From an uncultured Burkholderiales bacterium (GTDB lineage Bacteria; Pseudomonadota; Gammaproteobacteria; Burkholderiales; Burkholderiaceae_C), in the NCBI GenBank assembly GCA_903886485.1, contig CAISMH010000019.1:186001-250000 (forward strand): DNA of 64,000 nt, read 5' to 3'. The first letter of the stretch is position 1. Each line of letters begins with the position of its first letter. Below, piece after piece: positions 7,998 to 16,602 of the stretch. Both the position numbers and the translations under genes were made by a program. Below the pieces are notes generated by a model. The model made no database searches, had not been told where the DNA came from, and saw only the letters and a program-made list of their open reading frames with translations.

Positions 7998-9313
7998 GAC
8001 AACATGTGCTGAAGTTGGTTGCGCGTCATGGCGTAGTCTTCGCCTTTGTTCATGTCTTGGCGCAAGAAGTCCACAATTTGTTCGCGCAGTCGAATGGCTT
8101 CATCCAGCTCGGGGTTGGAGCCTGCTTCGTAGGCGCCCACTTGCACCAAGTCCGCGTTTTGCTGATACACAGACCATAAGCGGCGCAGTTTGTTGGATTG
8201 CTTCAACTCCTCAGGGTTGACCAAGGATTGCATCACCCGCGAAATGGAACCATTCAAATCAATGGCAGGGTAATGCGCTTGGTCAGCCAAGCGGCGTGAC
8301 AACATCACCTGACCGTCCAGCGATGCACGCGCGATGTCCACAATCGGATCAGATGCGTCATCCCCTTCGGCGAGCACGGTGTAGATCGACGTGATGGAGC
8401 CATGGCCATGACGACCCACGCCACCTCGTTCAATCAAATTAGGCAGCAAGGCGAAAACAGACGGTGGATAACCTTTGGCTGTCGGAGGCTCGCCAATGGC
8501 CAAACCAATTTCGCGCTGCGCATGCGCCACACGCGTCAAGCTGTCGCACAGCATCAACACGTTTTTACCTTGGTCACGGAAATATTCGGCAATCACATGC
8601 GTCATGTGCGTGGCCTTGAGACGCAGCACCGGCGACACATTGGCAGGCGCTGCAATCACGACAGATTTGGCAAGCCCTTCGGCCCCGAGCGACTCGGTGA
8701 TGAAGGCCTGCACTTCGCGACCACGCTCACCAATCAAACCAATCACCACGATGTCGGCTTTGGTAAAGCGCGTCAGCATGCCCAACAGCACACTCTTGCC
8801 CACGCCAGAACCAGCCACCAGACCAATGCGCTGGCCACGTCCAATCGTCAATGCGCCATTGATGGCTTTCACACCCACATCCAAAATCTGATCAATCGGG
8901 CCGCGCTCCATGGGGTTGAGCGGACAACCCAAGAGACTGAGTTGGTCAGGCAAATGAGGCATGGGCTTGCCATCAATCGGTATTCCCCGTCCGTCAATCA
9001 CACGCCCTAGCAATTCGGGACCTAAGCGCACCTGACCTGAGTTAGACATGATGCGCACCGTGTCACCAGGCCCCACACCCACGGGGTCGGTGAACGGCAT
9101 CAAATACAAAGTTTTGTCGTTGAACCCCACCACCTCAGCTTCGATGCGATGACCGCCTTGGCCCAACACTTCGCAACAAGCGCCGAGTGGGGCCATGATG
9201 CCGCGAGTCTCCAGCGTCAAGCCCACCAAACGCACCAAGGTACCGCTGCGTTGCGGCTCTGGGGTGCGCAGTTTGGGCAAACTGCCTTGAACTTCTTTGG
9301 CAAAGTCGAGCAT
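7994..9313 (-). CDS. fliI: Flagellar export ATPase FliI
   Basis: 439 residues, the usual length. The Walker A motif AGSGVGKS is at residues 167-174, followed by IGLIGERGREVQAFI, LMLCDSLTRVAHAQREIGLA and GEPPTAKGYPPSVF, all diagnostic of the FliI/YscN group of F1-like ATPases. The hexamer unfolds and delivers substrates to the export gate on the cytoplasmic side. No clear Shine-Dalgarno sequence precedes the ATG, so translation may depend on coupling to the gene eight bases upstream. Confidence 0.97.
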   Translation of the reverse strand: MLDFAKEVQGSLPKLRTPEPQRSGTLVRLVGLTLETRGIMAPLGACCEVLGQGGHRIEAEVVGFNDKTLYLMPFTDPVGVGPGDTVRIMSNSGQVRLGPELLGRVIDGRGIPIDGKPMPHLPDQLSLLGCPLNPMERGPIDQILDVGVKAINGALTIGRGQRIGLVAGSGVGKSVLLGMLTRFTKADIVVIGLIGERGREVQAFITESLGAEGLAKSVVIAAPANVSPVLRLKATHMTHVIAEYFRDQGKNVLMLCDSLTRVAHAQREIGLAIGEPPTAKGYPPSVFALLPNLIERGGVGRHGHGSITSIYTVLAEGDDASDPIVDIARASLDGQVMLSRRLADQAHYPAIDLNGSISRVMQSLVNPEELKQSNKLRRLWSVYQQNADLVQVGAYEAGSNPELDEAIRLREQIVDFLRQDMNKGEDYAMTRNQLQHMLS

Positions 9314-9321
9314 GTGTGTGT

Positions 9322-10014
9322 TTATTTAATTTGAATCATGCCGCGAATCGCAGAGGCCACGCGGGCTTGGTCGGCTTGCACCACCATGCGCACCACGCCC
9401 ACTTTGTCTTCGTAGCTGTTGGCACTGTTGAGCAGCTCTGGCGGGATGGTAGGTTTCTTGGCTTTTTGCTGTTCTTTACGAATGCGGTCTTTGATTTCAG
9501 CCAAGGTCTCACCTTCGCGAATTTCAATTTCACCTTCGGCCAAGGCCTCGGCATCGACTTCGGACTCAGGCGCTTGCGCTGTGGCTTCACCCTGCTCCAG
9601 CGCTGCATCCGCAGGCGCCTCTTCCTCTGGCGCTTGATCGGTGGGCGTATCCACGTTGTCTTCGGCCACCACCTCAGGCTGCGCCACCACTTCGGGCTCC
9701 GCTGGCACATCGGCCACTGGCTCAGGCACCACCTCGGGTTCGGGTTCAGACTCGAACACAGGTTTGGGTTTGGGCTTGTCTGGCTTTTCCAAAAGCAACA
9801 TTTGGTATTTGATTTTGTCGGCACGTTGGGCTTCGAACAATTCGGCTTTGCGAATCATCTCGCGCTCAACCGCTGCAATGGCTGCTTTTTGCATCTCGTT
9901 GTTAGACGCTGCATGGCCAACCATATTGAGCACAAACGGACGAACGATGGTCACGATCACGACCATGAAAATCAAACCCATCAACAATGTATTGATGACG
10001 TCAGGAATGAACAT
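9322..10014 (-). CDS. FliF C-terminal paralogue: membrane segment plus FliG-binding-type tail
   Basis: 230 residues. Residues 8-30 are a membrane segment ending in TIVRPFVLNMV, matching the second membrane helix of FliF (TVVRPMVRRLL, residues 511-521). A long Glu/Pro/Val-rich linker covers about residues 78-155. Residues 161-230 then copy the FliF tail: EIEIREGETLAEIKDRI against DIEIEEGETLEEVKARM, then LLNSANSYEDKVGVVRM against LLNTANSYDDKVALIRM. In FliF this tail binds FliG. The protein thus looks like FliF without its periplasmic ring-building domains. It overlaps fliH by 14 bases, has a strong ribosome site (GGAGGG) and precedes fliI by 8 bases, so it is in the operon. I know of no described equivalent. 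A role as extra FliG anchor or competitor is inference. Confidence 0.85.
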   Translation of the reverse strand: MFIPDVINTLLMGLIFMVVIVTIVRPFVLNMVGHAASNNEMQKAAIAAVEREMIRKAELFEAQRADKIKYQMLLLEKPDKPKPKPVFESEPEPEVVPEPVADVPAEPEVVAQPEVVAEDNVDTPTDQAPEEEAPADAALEQGEATAQAPESEVDAEALAEGEIEIREGETLAEIKDRIRKEQQKAKKPTIPPELLNSANSYEDKVGVVRMVVQADQARVASAIRGMIQIK

Positions 10015-11473
10015 CGTTGCCCTCCGCTTCCTCTTGAACTTCTGAAATCTCTTTTGTCACAGGTGAGTTGTCACGCCAAGCGTCCACATCAACCAACAGC
10101 GCGCGCGCCAAGCCTTCAAGGCGATGTGCCACCAAATCTTCCACCACGGTGTCGTTGGCAAACACCCGCACGCTGCCTGGCTGCATGTCAGGCAAGGCTT
10201 CAAGACGCATGCCTTTGATGAAGTCCGCACTGTGCGCTTGCAATCGTTCTTTGTCGGCAGGATTGAGCTCGAGCACCACAGCCCCTTGCACAGGATGGTC
10301 CAACTCATCCAAACAGCGTTGAATCAAACGCTCCATCGATTGGCTGGAGGCTTGAAGCTCTCCCAACACCACTTGCTCTGCAATGTGCAAAGCCAAGCGT
10401 TTGAGTGGCTCAAAAAATTTCTTGGGGTCTTCGATCAAGGCGTGGAGTTGCGTGGCTGCGTTCTCAAACAACACACGTTGGGCTGCCATCTCTTGGGCCA
10501 AGCTTTCACGTGCTGTTTTTTCACCTTCGGCCAAACCTTCTGCTCGGGCTTCTTCACGGCTTTGTGCTTTGCCCTGTTCTAAACCTTGCTCTAAACCTTT
10601 TTCTAGGCCTTGTTCTAGACCTTGCTCTAAGCCCTGCTGCAAACCTTCGGACAGGCCTTCGGCTTTGCCCTCTTCGCGGCCTTTGGCCAGACCCTCTGCC
10701 ATGGCGCGTTCCACTGCTTGGGCTAACTCGATGGCGGCCTCTGCTTGTGCTTGTGCCAAGCCTTTGGCAAATTGTTCGGCCTCGCGTTCAGCCACCTCTT
10801 GCGGGGAAATGCCAACCACAACGGCCGCGGCAAGCGCTGCGGCTTGCGCCTGCGAGGAAGTCTGTGTGTCAGGTGCTGGCATCTCAGAGGCTGCTGGCAC
10901 GCTCGCCGCATCATCCGCAGCCTCAGACGCTTGGCTTGTCGCGTCTCGCGGCAGCGACGCCATCGTGTCCTCATCGGGCACATCAGGATGGATCACGATG
11001 AGATCGGCCAATGGGTCGTCGGACGTGATCGGACTGACCACCAAGTTTTCAGCCATTTCGGCATGCGCCAATGCGCGCTGCAACACCGAAGCCTCTACGT
11101 TCACACGCAATTTAGATTTGCGTGTTGCACCAAATGAGTCCATCACAAACGGCAGATGCGCATTCGTTTCCGAGCCTGCAATCGATGCGGGTTTTTCTTC
11201 ACCAAACGACTCGTTGCGGTATTCGTTCTCTAGCAGCGCCAGCGAGGCTTTCGCTTGCTGCGACAGGGGCTGCTGCATGGGCTGGTAATGCGCAGCCGAG
11301 AATCCGCTGGACTTGGCTGGAAAACCAGCGTCAGCAAAATCTGGCGACTCATCACTGGACCAACGGGTCGTGGCAAAGCCACGGCTGCTCAGCTTTTGAG
11401 CGATGCCGGCGTTGGGCTGCCATGGAACAGCAGCCCGAGCGGGATGAGGTTGATTAAACAAAGTCTGCGCCAC
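10001..11473 (-). CDS. fliH: Flagellar export ATPase regulator FliH, enlarged
   Basis: 490 residues, about twice the common FliH size. Residues 1 to about 240 are an unusual low-complexity, Ala/Ser/Asp-rich extension. The middle holds a long run of GxxxG repeats (from AEGLAKGREEG to GLEQGKAQ), the hallmark of FliH and YscL, in which glycines recur every fourth residue. The C-terminal domain (FFEPLKRLALHIAEQVVLGE, then VVLELNPADKERLQ) is the conserved FliH/V-ATPase E-like part that binds FliI. FliH holds FliI inactive and docks it at the C-ring. The start is a GTG at 11473 that overlaps fliG by 20 bases, with no obvious Shine-Dalgarno sequence. Confidence 0.93.
   Translation of the reverse strand: MAQTLFNQPHPARAAVPWQPNAGIAQKLSSRGFATTRWSSDESPDFADAGFPAKSSGFSAAHYQPMQQPLSQQAKASLALLENEYRNESFGEEKPASIAGSETNAHLPFVMDSFGATRKSKLRVNVEASVLQRALAHAEMAENLVVSPITSDDPLADLIVIHPDVPDEDTMASLPRDATSQASEAADDAASVPAASEMPAPDTQTSSQAQAAALAAAVVVGISPQEVAEREAEQFAKGLAQAQAEAAIELAQAVERAMAEGLAKGREEGKAEGLSEGLQQGLEQGLEQGLEKGLEQGLEQGKAQSREEARAEGLAEGEKTARESLAQEMAAQRVLFENAATQLHALIEDPKKFFEPLKRLALHIAEQVVLGELQASSQSMERLIQRCLDELDHPVQGAVVLELNPADKERLQAHSADFIKGMRLEALPDMQPGSVRVFANDTVVEDLVAHRLEGLARALLVDVDAWRDNSPVTKEISEVQEEAEGNDVHS
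10571..10650. repeat. Imperfect 12-bp tandem repeats inside fliH
   Basis: The plus strand shows at least five 12-base units of the type AAACCTTGCTCT with one to three changes each. On the coding strand they encode the repeated tetrapeptide GLEQ (GLEQGLEQGLEKGLEQGLEQ). Unit changes are in multiples of three bases, so slippage would lengthen or shorten the GxxxG helix without breaking the frame. Confidence 0.8.
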
Positions 11474-12488
11474 CCAAGATCAACTCGCCCGAATCGGACA
11501 ACTTGCGCGCTTTACGCATGATCTGCTTTTGCGCATCTTCCACATCGGCCATGCGTTGTGGGCCTTTGGCTTCCATGTCGTCGCGGAACATGCCGCGCGC
11601 GCGCTCGGACATGTTATCGAAGAAACGCGCTTGGCATTCTTCGCTGGCATTTTTCAAAGCCATCATCAACAAATCTGGCTCCACCGCACGCATGAGCACC
11701 TGAATACCTTTGTTGTCCACGCTAACCAAGTTCTCGAAGGTGAACATGTTGTCTTGAATTTTGAGCATCAAGTCTGGGTCGATTTCGTTCAACCCATTCA
11801 TGATGCTGTTCTCCAAAGCGGTCTTGGTCAAGTTCATGATCTTGGCCGCCGCTTGCACCCCACCAAAGCTCGACGATTGTGCCGACGCGTTCTTAGAAAA
11901 CTGCTGCTTCATGATGGCTTCGAGTTCGGCCATGGCAGACGGTTGCACGGTGTCCAAGCTGGCGACTCGCTGAATCACCTCAGGACGTGTGTCGGGTGGC
12001 AAATAGTTCAACACATCGGCAGCGACTTCGCTCTCCAAGAGCGACAAGATGATGGCAACCACTTGTGGGTGTTCGCCACGAATCATGTCGGCGATGCCAC
12101 GGGCATCCATCCAAGACAAGATATCCAATCCTTTGGTGCCTTGGCCCGGCATGATGCGACCCAACACCGAAGCGGCCTTGTCATCGCCAAGGGCGAGACG
12201 CATGACTTTTTCTACATAGTCCGCACCACCGATGCTGACGTTGTTTTGGTTTTTCAAATGGTCCACAAACTCGTCGAGTACGAAGTTCACGGCCTCTTGC
12301 GAGAAGTTGGCCACTTGCACCATCGCAGCGCCGAGCGCCTGAACTTCTTTCGGGCTCAAGTATTTGATGATCTCTGCTGCTTGCTCTTCGCCCAGCAACA
12401 ACATCAAGACGGCAGCACGTTGGGTGCTGGTAATGCCTGCGAGCTCTGCGCGCAGTCTGTCGGTCATCACAATAGAGTCTTCAGCCAT
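11454..12488 (-). CDS. fliG: Flagellar motor switch protein FliG
   Basis: 344 residues, slightly longer than the usual 330-335. The N-terminal domain (GITSTQRAAVLMLLLGEEQA), the middle EHPQVVAIILSLLESEVAADVL and the C-terminal torque domain are all present. In the torque domain DLMLKIQDNMFTFENLV, DNKGIQVLMRAV and FFDNMSERARGMFRDDMEA hold the charged residues that face MotA. FliG binds the FliF tail through its N-terminal domain and carries FliM. FliM and FliN, its usual partners, are not in this window. It starts 23 bases after fliF. Confidence 0.97.
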   Translation of the reverse strand: MAEDSIVMTDRLRAELAGITSTQRAAVLMLLLGEEQAAEIIKYLSPKEVQALGAAMVQVANFSQEAVNFVLDEFVDHLKNQNNVSIGGADYVEKVMRLALGDDKAASVLGRIMPGQGTKGLDILSWMDARGIADMIRGEHPQVVAIILSLLESEVAADVLNYLPPDTRPEVIQRVASLDTVQPSAMAELEAIMKQQFSKNASAQSSSFGGVQAAAKIMNLTKTALENSIMNGLNEIDPDLMLKIQDNMFTFENLVSVDNKGIQVLMRAVEPDLLMMALKNASEECQARFFDNMSERARGMFRDDMEAKGPQRMADVEDAQKQIMRKARKLSDSGELILGGADFV

Positions 12489-12511
12489 GATTCAAATCCT
12501 CGGAAAATTTA

Positions 12512-14698
12512 TTACTTCTCGATCAAGCTCTTGAGCACGCCAGCCACGCGGGTGGAGTCCTCAGCCATGATCATGCGAATCAACGCCACTTTATCGTCAT
12601 ACGAATTCGCTGTGTTAAGCAAGTCCGCAGAAATCGACTGCTTCTTCGGCTTCATGCTCGCCATGCGGGCCTTGACCTCTTCCAGCGTTTCGCCTTCTTC
12701 GATCTCGATGTCTTCGGAAGCAGCGTCTTCTTGCGCTGCTGCTTGCTCGGCAACCGCCTTCGCGGCCGCTTCGGTTTGTGCCACTTGTTCGGCCAAGGCT
12801 GCCGCTTGGGCTTGTTGCTCGGCCAACAGTTGCGCTTGTCGTAAACGCTCTTCTTCTGCGGCTTGTGCATCAGCAAGGGCTTTGGCTTCGGCGGCCAGTC
12901 GGGCTTCTTCGGCGGTGCGCGTGGCTTCTTCAGCCAAACGAGCCGTCTCTTGTGCCGCACGCATGGCCTCTTCAGAAATACGCAGCATCTCGCCTTCGTG
13001 GGTTCGCTTGGTGTGTGCAGCGGCAACTTGTGCAGCTGCGTTCTCCGCCGTGGCCACGTCAATCGCCATCTGAGCCTGCTGGGTGGCGGCATCCGCAGCC
13101 GCTGCTGCCAAGGCTTTGGGATCGATCTCTGGCGAGAGCAGACGACGCACCATGGGACGCACCACCGTCAAGAGGATGAGCAAGAAAATACCGCCCACCA
13201 CACCTGCGTTGACCATCACTTGGTAGTTTTCATCACGGTACCAAGGGATGACCGTTGGATCGTACTGAGGCTCAAACTTGGTTCCCACCACAGTCACCAC
13301 GTCACCACGGGTTTCGTTGAAGCCCACGGCGCCACGCACCAACTGGTTGAGACGTTCGATTTCTTCAGGGGTGTAAGGCACCGAGGTAGGTGTGGACCCA
13401 TCAGCATTTTTCTCGACCTTGGCACCGGCTGGCAACGGACGTTCGTTGATCAACACACCTACACCAATCTTGGTGATGGTGCCCATCGCACCCTTGGTGT
13501 GACGCACGGCGCGGTCGAGTTCGTAGTTTTTCGTGCTGCGCGCTGTCACTTGCACGCCTTTTTCGCTCACGCCCTTCAAGGGGTCAGCGTTGGTTTGTGT
13601 GGTCGCTTGTGGGTTGGTCGGCGCGGGTGGCGTGTTGGACAACGCGCCAGGAATGCCGATCGCATCACGGAAAGTATTGCGGTCTTCGACAAACAATTCA
13701 GAACGTGTTTTCGGACCCTTGTCTTGTGAGTCAAAGTCTTCCGTGGTCACTTCGGTTTGCGTGAAATCCAAGCTCATGCTCACCTGCGCCGTCACGTTGG
13801 ACTCGCCCACGATGGGGGCCAACAACTGGATCAAGCGGGTGCGATAGAGGTCTTCCATCTGCTGCTTTTGGGTGAGCTGTGCCGAAGTCATGCCCAAGGG
13901 CTGCTCGACCAACATGTCGTTCATCAAGCTACCGAAGTTGTCCACCACGGACACGTTTTCAGGGGCCAGGTAAGGCACGCTAGACGCCACCAATTGAATG
14001 ATGGCTTGCACGTTGGCCGCTGAGATGGTGCGGCCTGGCAAGCGGGTGATCACCACAGAAGCCTTGGTTGGTGCGCGATCACGCACAAACACGCTTTGCT
14101 TGGGGGCGGCCAAATGGACGCGGGCGGCTTTGATACCACCGATTTGCACAATGCTGTGTGCCAGCTCTTGTTCCATCGCGTTGTTGTAGCGCACTTGCTC
14201 CATGAACTGACTCGTCGTCATGGCGGGCATGTCTTTGAGGTTGTCCATGCCAGAGGCTTCTGTGCGTGGCAAACCTTTGGAGGCCAACAACATGCGGGCC
14301 TCTTGGTAACGGTTGGTCGGGACAGACAACTGGCCGCTGTTGGCGTCCACTTCAGGCTTGAACTCACCGGCCTTCAAAGCTTCGATGGCCAATTGTTTGT
14401 CTGCATCGTTGAGCATCAACACCAAGGGGCGGTAAGGCGTGGGCTTCATCGAGGTGAAGAACACCGCGACCGACATCAGCAGCATGAAGATCACCACAAA
14501 GGGCAAAACTTTACGCACGCTGGGTTGACGCAGCACGTCCATCACCAAAGCGCCTGGGCCTTCTTTGGCGTTGATCCATGCAGGCATGCGTGACGCAGCA
14601 CCTGTTGAATCACCATTTGCATTGGATGCCGAGGTGGTGTCCACGCCGGAGGCTACGGGCATGCCCACAGCGTTCATGTTTAAGGTATCGGTTGCCAT
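12512..14698 (-). CDS. fliF: Flagellar MS-ring protein FliF with expanded cytoplasmic linker
   Basis: 728 residues against a usual 550-570. First membrane segment at residues 64-83, the ring-building motifs between (RYNNAMEQELAHSIVQIGGI, AARVHLAAPKQSVFVRDR), second membrane segment at about 496-516. The extra length is mostly an Ala/Glu/Gln/Arg-rich coiled-coil linker at about 525-660, followed by the FliG-binding tail at 663-728 (EIEEGETLEEVKARM, LLNTANSYDDKVALIRM). FliF forms the MS ring, the platform for export gate and C-ring. A separate gene at 9322-10014 repeats the second membrane segment and tail. It follows fliE by 20 bases. Confidence 0.96.
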   Translation of the reverse strand: MATDTLNMNAVGMPVASGVDTTSASNANGDSTGAASRMPAWINAKEGPGALVMDVLRQPSVRKVLPFVVIFMLLMSVAVFFTSMKPTPYRPLVLMLNDADKQLAIEALKAGEFKPEVDANSGQLSVPTNRYQEARMLLASKGLPRTEASGMDNLKDMPAMTTSQFMEQVRYNNAMEQELAHSIVQIGGIKAARVHLAAPKQSVFVRDRAPTKASVVITRLPGRTISAANVQAIIQLVASSVPYLAPENVSVVDNFGSLMNDMLVEQPLGMTSAQLTQKQQMEDLYRTRLIQLLAPIVGESNVTAQVSMSLDFTQTEVTTEDFDSQDKGPKTRSELFVEDRNTFRDAIGIPGALSNTPPAPTNPQATTQTNADPLKGVSEKGVQVTARSTKNYELDRAVRHTKGAMGTITKIGVGVLINERPLPAGAKVEKNADGSTPTSVPYTPEEIERLNQLVRGAVGFNETRGDVVTVVGTKFEPQYDPTVIPWYRDENYQVMVNAGVVGGIFLLILLTVVRPMVRRLLSPEIDPKALAAAAADAATQQAQMAIDVATAENAAAQVAAAHTKRTHEGEMLRISEEAMRAAQETARLAEEATRTAEEARLAAEAKALADAQAAEEERLRQAQLLAEQQAQAAALAEQVAQTEAAAKAVAEQAAAQEDAASEDIEIEEGETLEEVKARMASMKPKKQSISADLLNTANSYDDKVALIRMIMAEDSTRVAGVLKSLIEK

Positions 14699-14718
14699 AT
14701 CAGTCTCTCAATCCAGCA

Positions 14719-15060
14719 TCAAACGGGCATGTTCATGATTTCTTCGTACGCTTTCATCACTTTGTTGCGTACTTGCAAGGTGGCTTCAAAAGCCAGCGAC
14801 GATTTCTGCATGCTCAACACCACTTCGGTGAGGGGCACTTCTTCACCTCGGTCATAGGCTTCGGTCATCGCGTCCGCCTTGACGTCGGCTTCATTCACCT
14901 TGTCAAGCGCGTTTTTAACGGAGTCAAAGAACGACGGTTGACCGACTTTGGTCGCCGACGACTCGTTGACGTTGGAAGTGGTTCCCGTCGACTGCGTTTG
15001 GTAAGCACGCAGTGTTTCAATCATGGATTGAACATTGGCTTGTGAGATGCGATCAATCAT
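14719..15060 (-). CDS. fliE: Flagellar MS-ring/rod adapter FliE
   Basis: 113 residues, typical of FliE. The C-terminal DVKADAMTEAYDRGEEVPLT and VVLSMQKSSLAFEATLQVRNK are diagnostic. FliE joins the MS ring to the proximal rod and is among the first exported subunits. Its ATG overlaps the stop codon of the preceding sigma-54 activator by 4 bases, tying it translationally to that regulator. Confidence 0.96.
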   Translation of the reverse strand: MIDRISQANVQSMIETLRAYQTQSTGTTSNVNESSATKVGQPSFFDSVKNALDKVNEADVKADAMTEAYDRGEEVPLTEVVLSMQKSSLAFEATLQVRNKVMKAYEEIMNMPV

Positions 15061-16526
15061 GCCGAGGCTCCTTCAGTCATTCCACGGGTACGCATTTGCG
15101 CCAGCTTGTAGCGCAAGGTGCGTGGGCTGATGCCCAACTTGGCAGCCGCCTCCATGCGGCTGTCGGTGCTTTGAATCGCAGCCATGATGACTTGCAGTTC
15201 GCTGGCTTTGACGGCTGTGTCTAAGTTGACAGGTGCGGCGTGTTCTTCACGCATCTGAATGGGCGCCATCGGTGCCGCGATGAAAGTCGGTTCGGGTTGG
15301 CTGTCGTACGTTGGGGCGGGCACTGGCGTGGCGGGTGCTTGCGCAACGTTTTGCGGCCATGCGGTGGCCATGCTGGGCATGGCTTGTTCGTCCATGGCGG
15401 CGTCATCAAACATCAGGTGTGCCGGGCTGATGGTGCGACCACCGCTCAATACCACGGCGCGTTGCACCACGTTTTCGAGCTCACGCACATTGCCGGGCCA
15501 AGGGTAGCTTTGCAACAACATCTGGGCTTCTGGTGTGACGGTGAAAGGCAAACCACCTTTGACATGGCGCGCCAGTGACTGCGCCACCAAGGGCACGATG
15601 TCACCCGGACGGTCTTTCAAGGGCTGGATGCGCAAACGGAAGGTGCTGATGCGGAAATACAAGTCTTCGCGGAATTCGCGTTGCTCGATGGCGAGTTTCA
15701 AATCTTTGTTGGTGGCGGCGATCACGCGCACATCTAAGTCAATCGTGCCTTCACCACCCAAGCGGTTGAGTTTTTTCTCTTGCAAGACACGCAACAACTT
15801 GGCTTGCAAGTTCATGGGCATCTCGCCAATCTCGTCCAAAAAGATGGTGCCGCCGTGGGCCTGTTCAAACAGACCTTTGTGTTCTTTCAAAGCGCCTGTG
15901 AAAGCGCCCTTCTCATGACCAAATAACATGTCTTCAATCAAGTGCTCAGGCATGGCCGCGCAGTTGAGGGCCACAAACGGGGCTTTGGCGCGGGGTGAGG
16001 ACTCGTGCAGCACACGGGCCAGCACTTCTTTGCCCGCACCTGTGGGGCCGACCAACAAGGCGGTCACGTCGGTTTGTGCCACGCGTTGGGCCAAGGCCAA
16101 CAGGTGTTGGCTGATGGGGTCCACGAACACATAGCTCTTGGTTTTGAGTTCAGGGGCGTTCAAACCTTTGACAGCGCCTTGCCATGCCTCGGCAGACCAC
16201 TCGTCTGCTGACAACACATGCAGTGCGCCTAAGCGCATCGCGTCCACAGCCACTTCCATGCGACGGCGGTCCACGCGGCACAGCACGGGCACGGTGTGAC
16301 CGAGCTGGGCGATGAGGGTTTGAACTTCTTGGAGCAGCTCGGCGCTATCGCCCAAGCGAATGACCAACACATGTGCGCGGCGCAGAGCCAGCGTGAGGTC
16401 GCCCAAGGTAGACACGGTTTCCAGACTGATACCTGCGGCATCCAGCTGGGCGCGATCTGTCGCATCGATTGGACTGAAAGGGTCCAACCACACGGCATGA
16501 ATTACGTTGACAGAAGAAGCATTCAC
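15057..16526 (-). CDS. flrC: FlrC/FleR-like sigma-54 activator with degenerate receiver domain
   Basis: 489 residues. Residues 1-120 have the alternating strand-helix layout of a response-regulator receiver. However, the end of the third strand reads HVLVIRLGDS with no phospho-accepting Asp, and the fifth (ALHVLSADEW) lacks the usual Lys-Pro. The AAA+ domain is complete: Walker A GPTGAGKE (160-167), GAFTGA sigma-54 contact loop (207-212), Walker B TIFLDEIGEM (227-236). After a Pro-rich linker, a Fis-type helix-turn-helix lies at about 455-480. No histidine kinase gene is next to it. The start is GTG, 36 bases after a sigma-54 promoter. It heads the fliE-fliJ operon and most likely activates later flagellar promoters. 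Confidence 0.88.
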   Translation of the reverse strand: MNASSVNVIHAVWLDPFSPIDATDRAQLDAAGISLETVSTLGDLTLALRRAHVLVIRLGDSAELLQEVQTLIAQLGHTVPVLCRVDRRRMEVAVDAMRLGALHVLSADEWSAEAWQGAVKGLNAPELKTKSYVFVDPISQHLLALAQRVAQTDVTALLVGPTGAGKEVLARVLHESSPRAKAPFVALNCAAMPEHLIEDMLFGHEKGAFTGALKEHKGLFEQAHGGTIFLDEIGEMPMNLQAKLLRVLQEKKLNRLGGEGTIDLDVRVIAATNKDLKLAIEQREFREDLYFRISTFRLRIQPLKDRPGDIVPLVAQSLARHVKGGLPFTVTPEAQMLLQSYPWPGNVRELENVVQRAVVLSGGRTISPAHLMFDDAAMDEQAMPSMATAWPQNVAQAPATPVPAPTYDSQPEPTFIAAPMAPIQMREEHAAPVNLDTAVKASELQVIMAAIQSTDSRMEAAAKLGISPRTLRYKLAQMRTRGMTEGASA

Positions 16527-16561
16527 TTTGAGTACAGTCCGAAATAAAGGTAAGACTGTTA

Positions 16562-16577
16562 TGCAAAGGTCGTGCCA
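16562..16577 (-). promoter_or_regulatory. Sigma-54 promoter of the flrC-fliE operon
   Basis: The minus strand reads TGGCACGACCTTTGCA, a full match to TGGCACG-N4-TTGC[A/T]. Transcription would start near 16550, leaving a leader of about 24 bases before the GTG of the activator. In the Vibrio hierarchy the flrBC genes are likewise sigma-54 dependent under FlrA; here the gene at 56747 is the candidate activator. Confidence 0.85.
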
Positions 16578-16602
16578 GACTATTCCGACAGTTATGTGTG
16601 AA

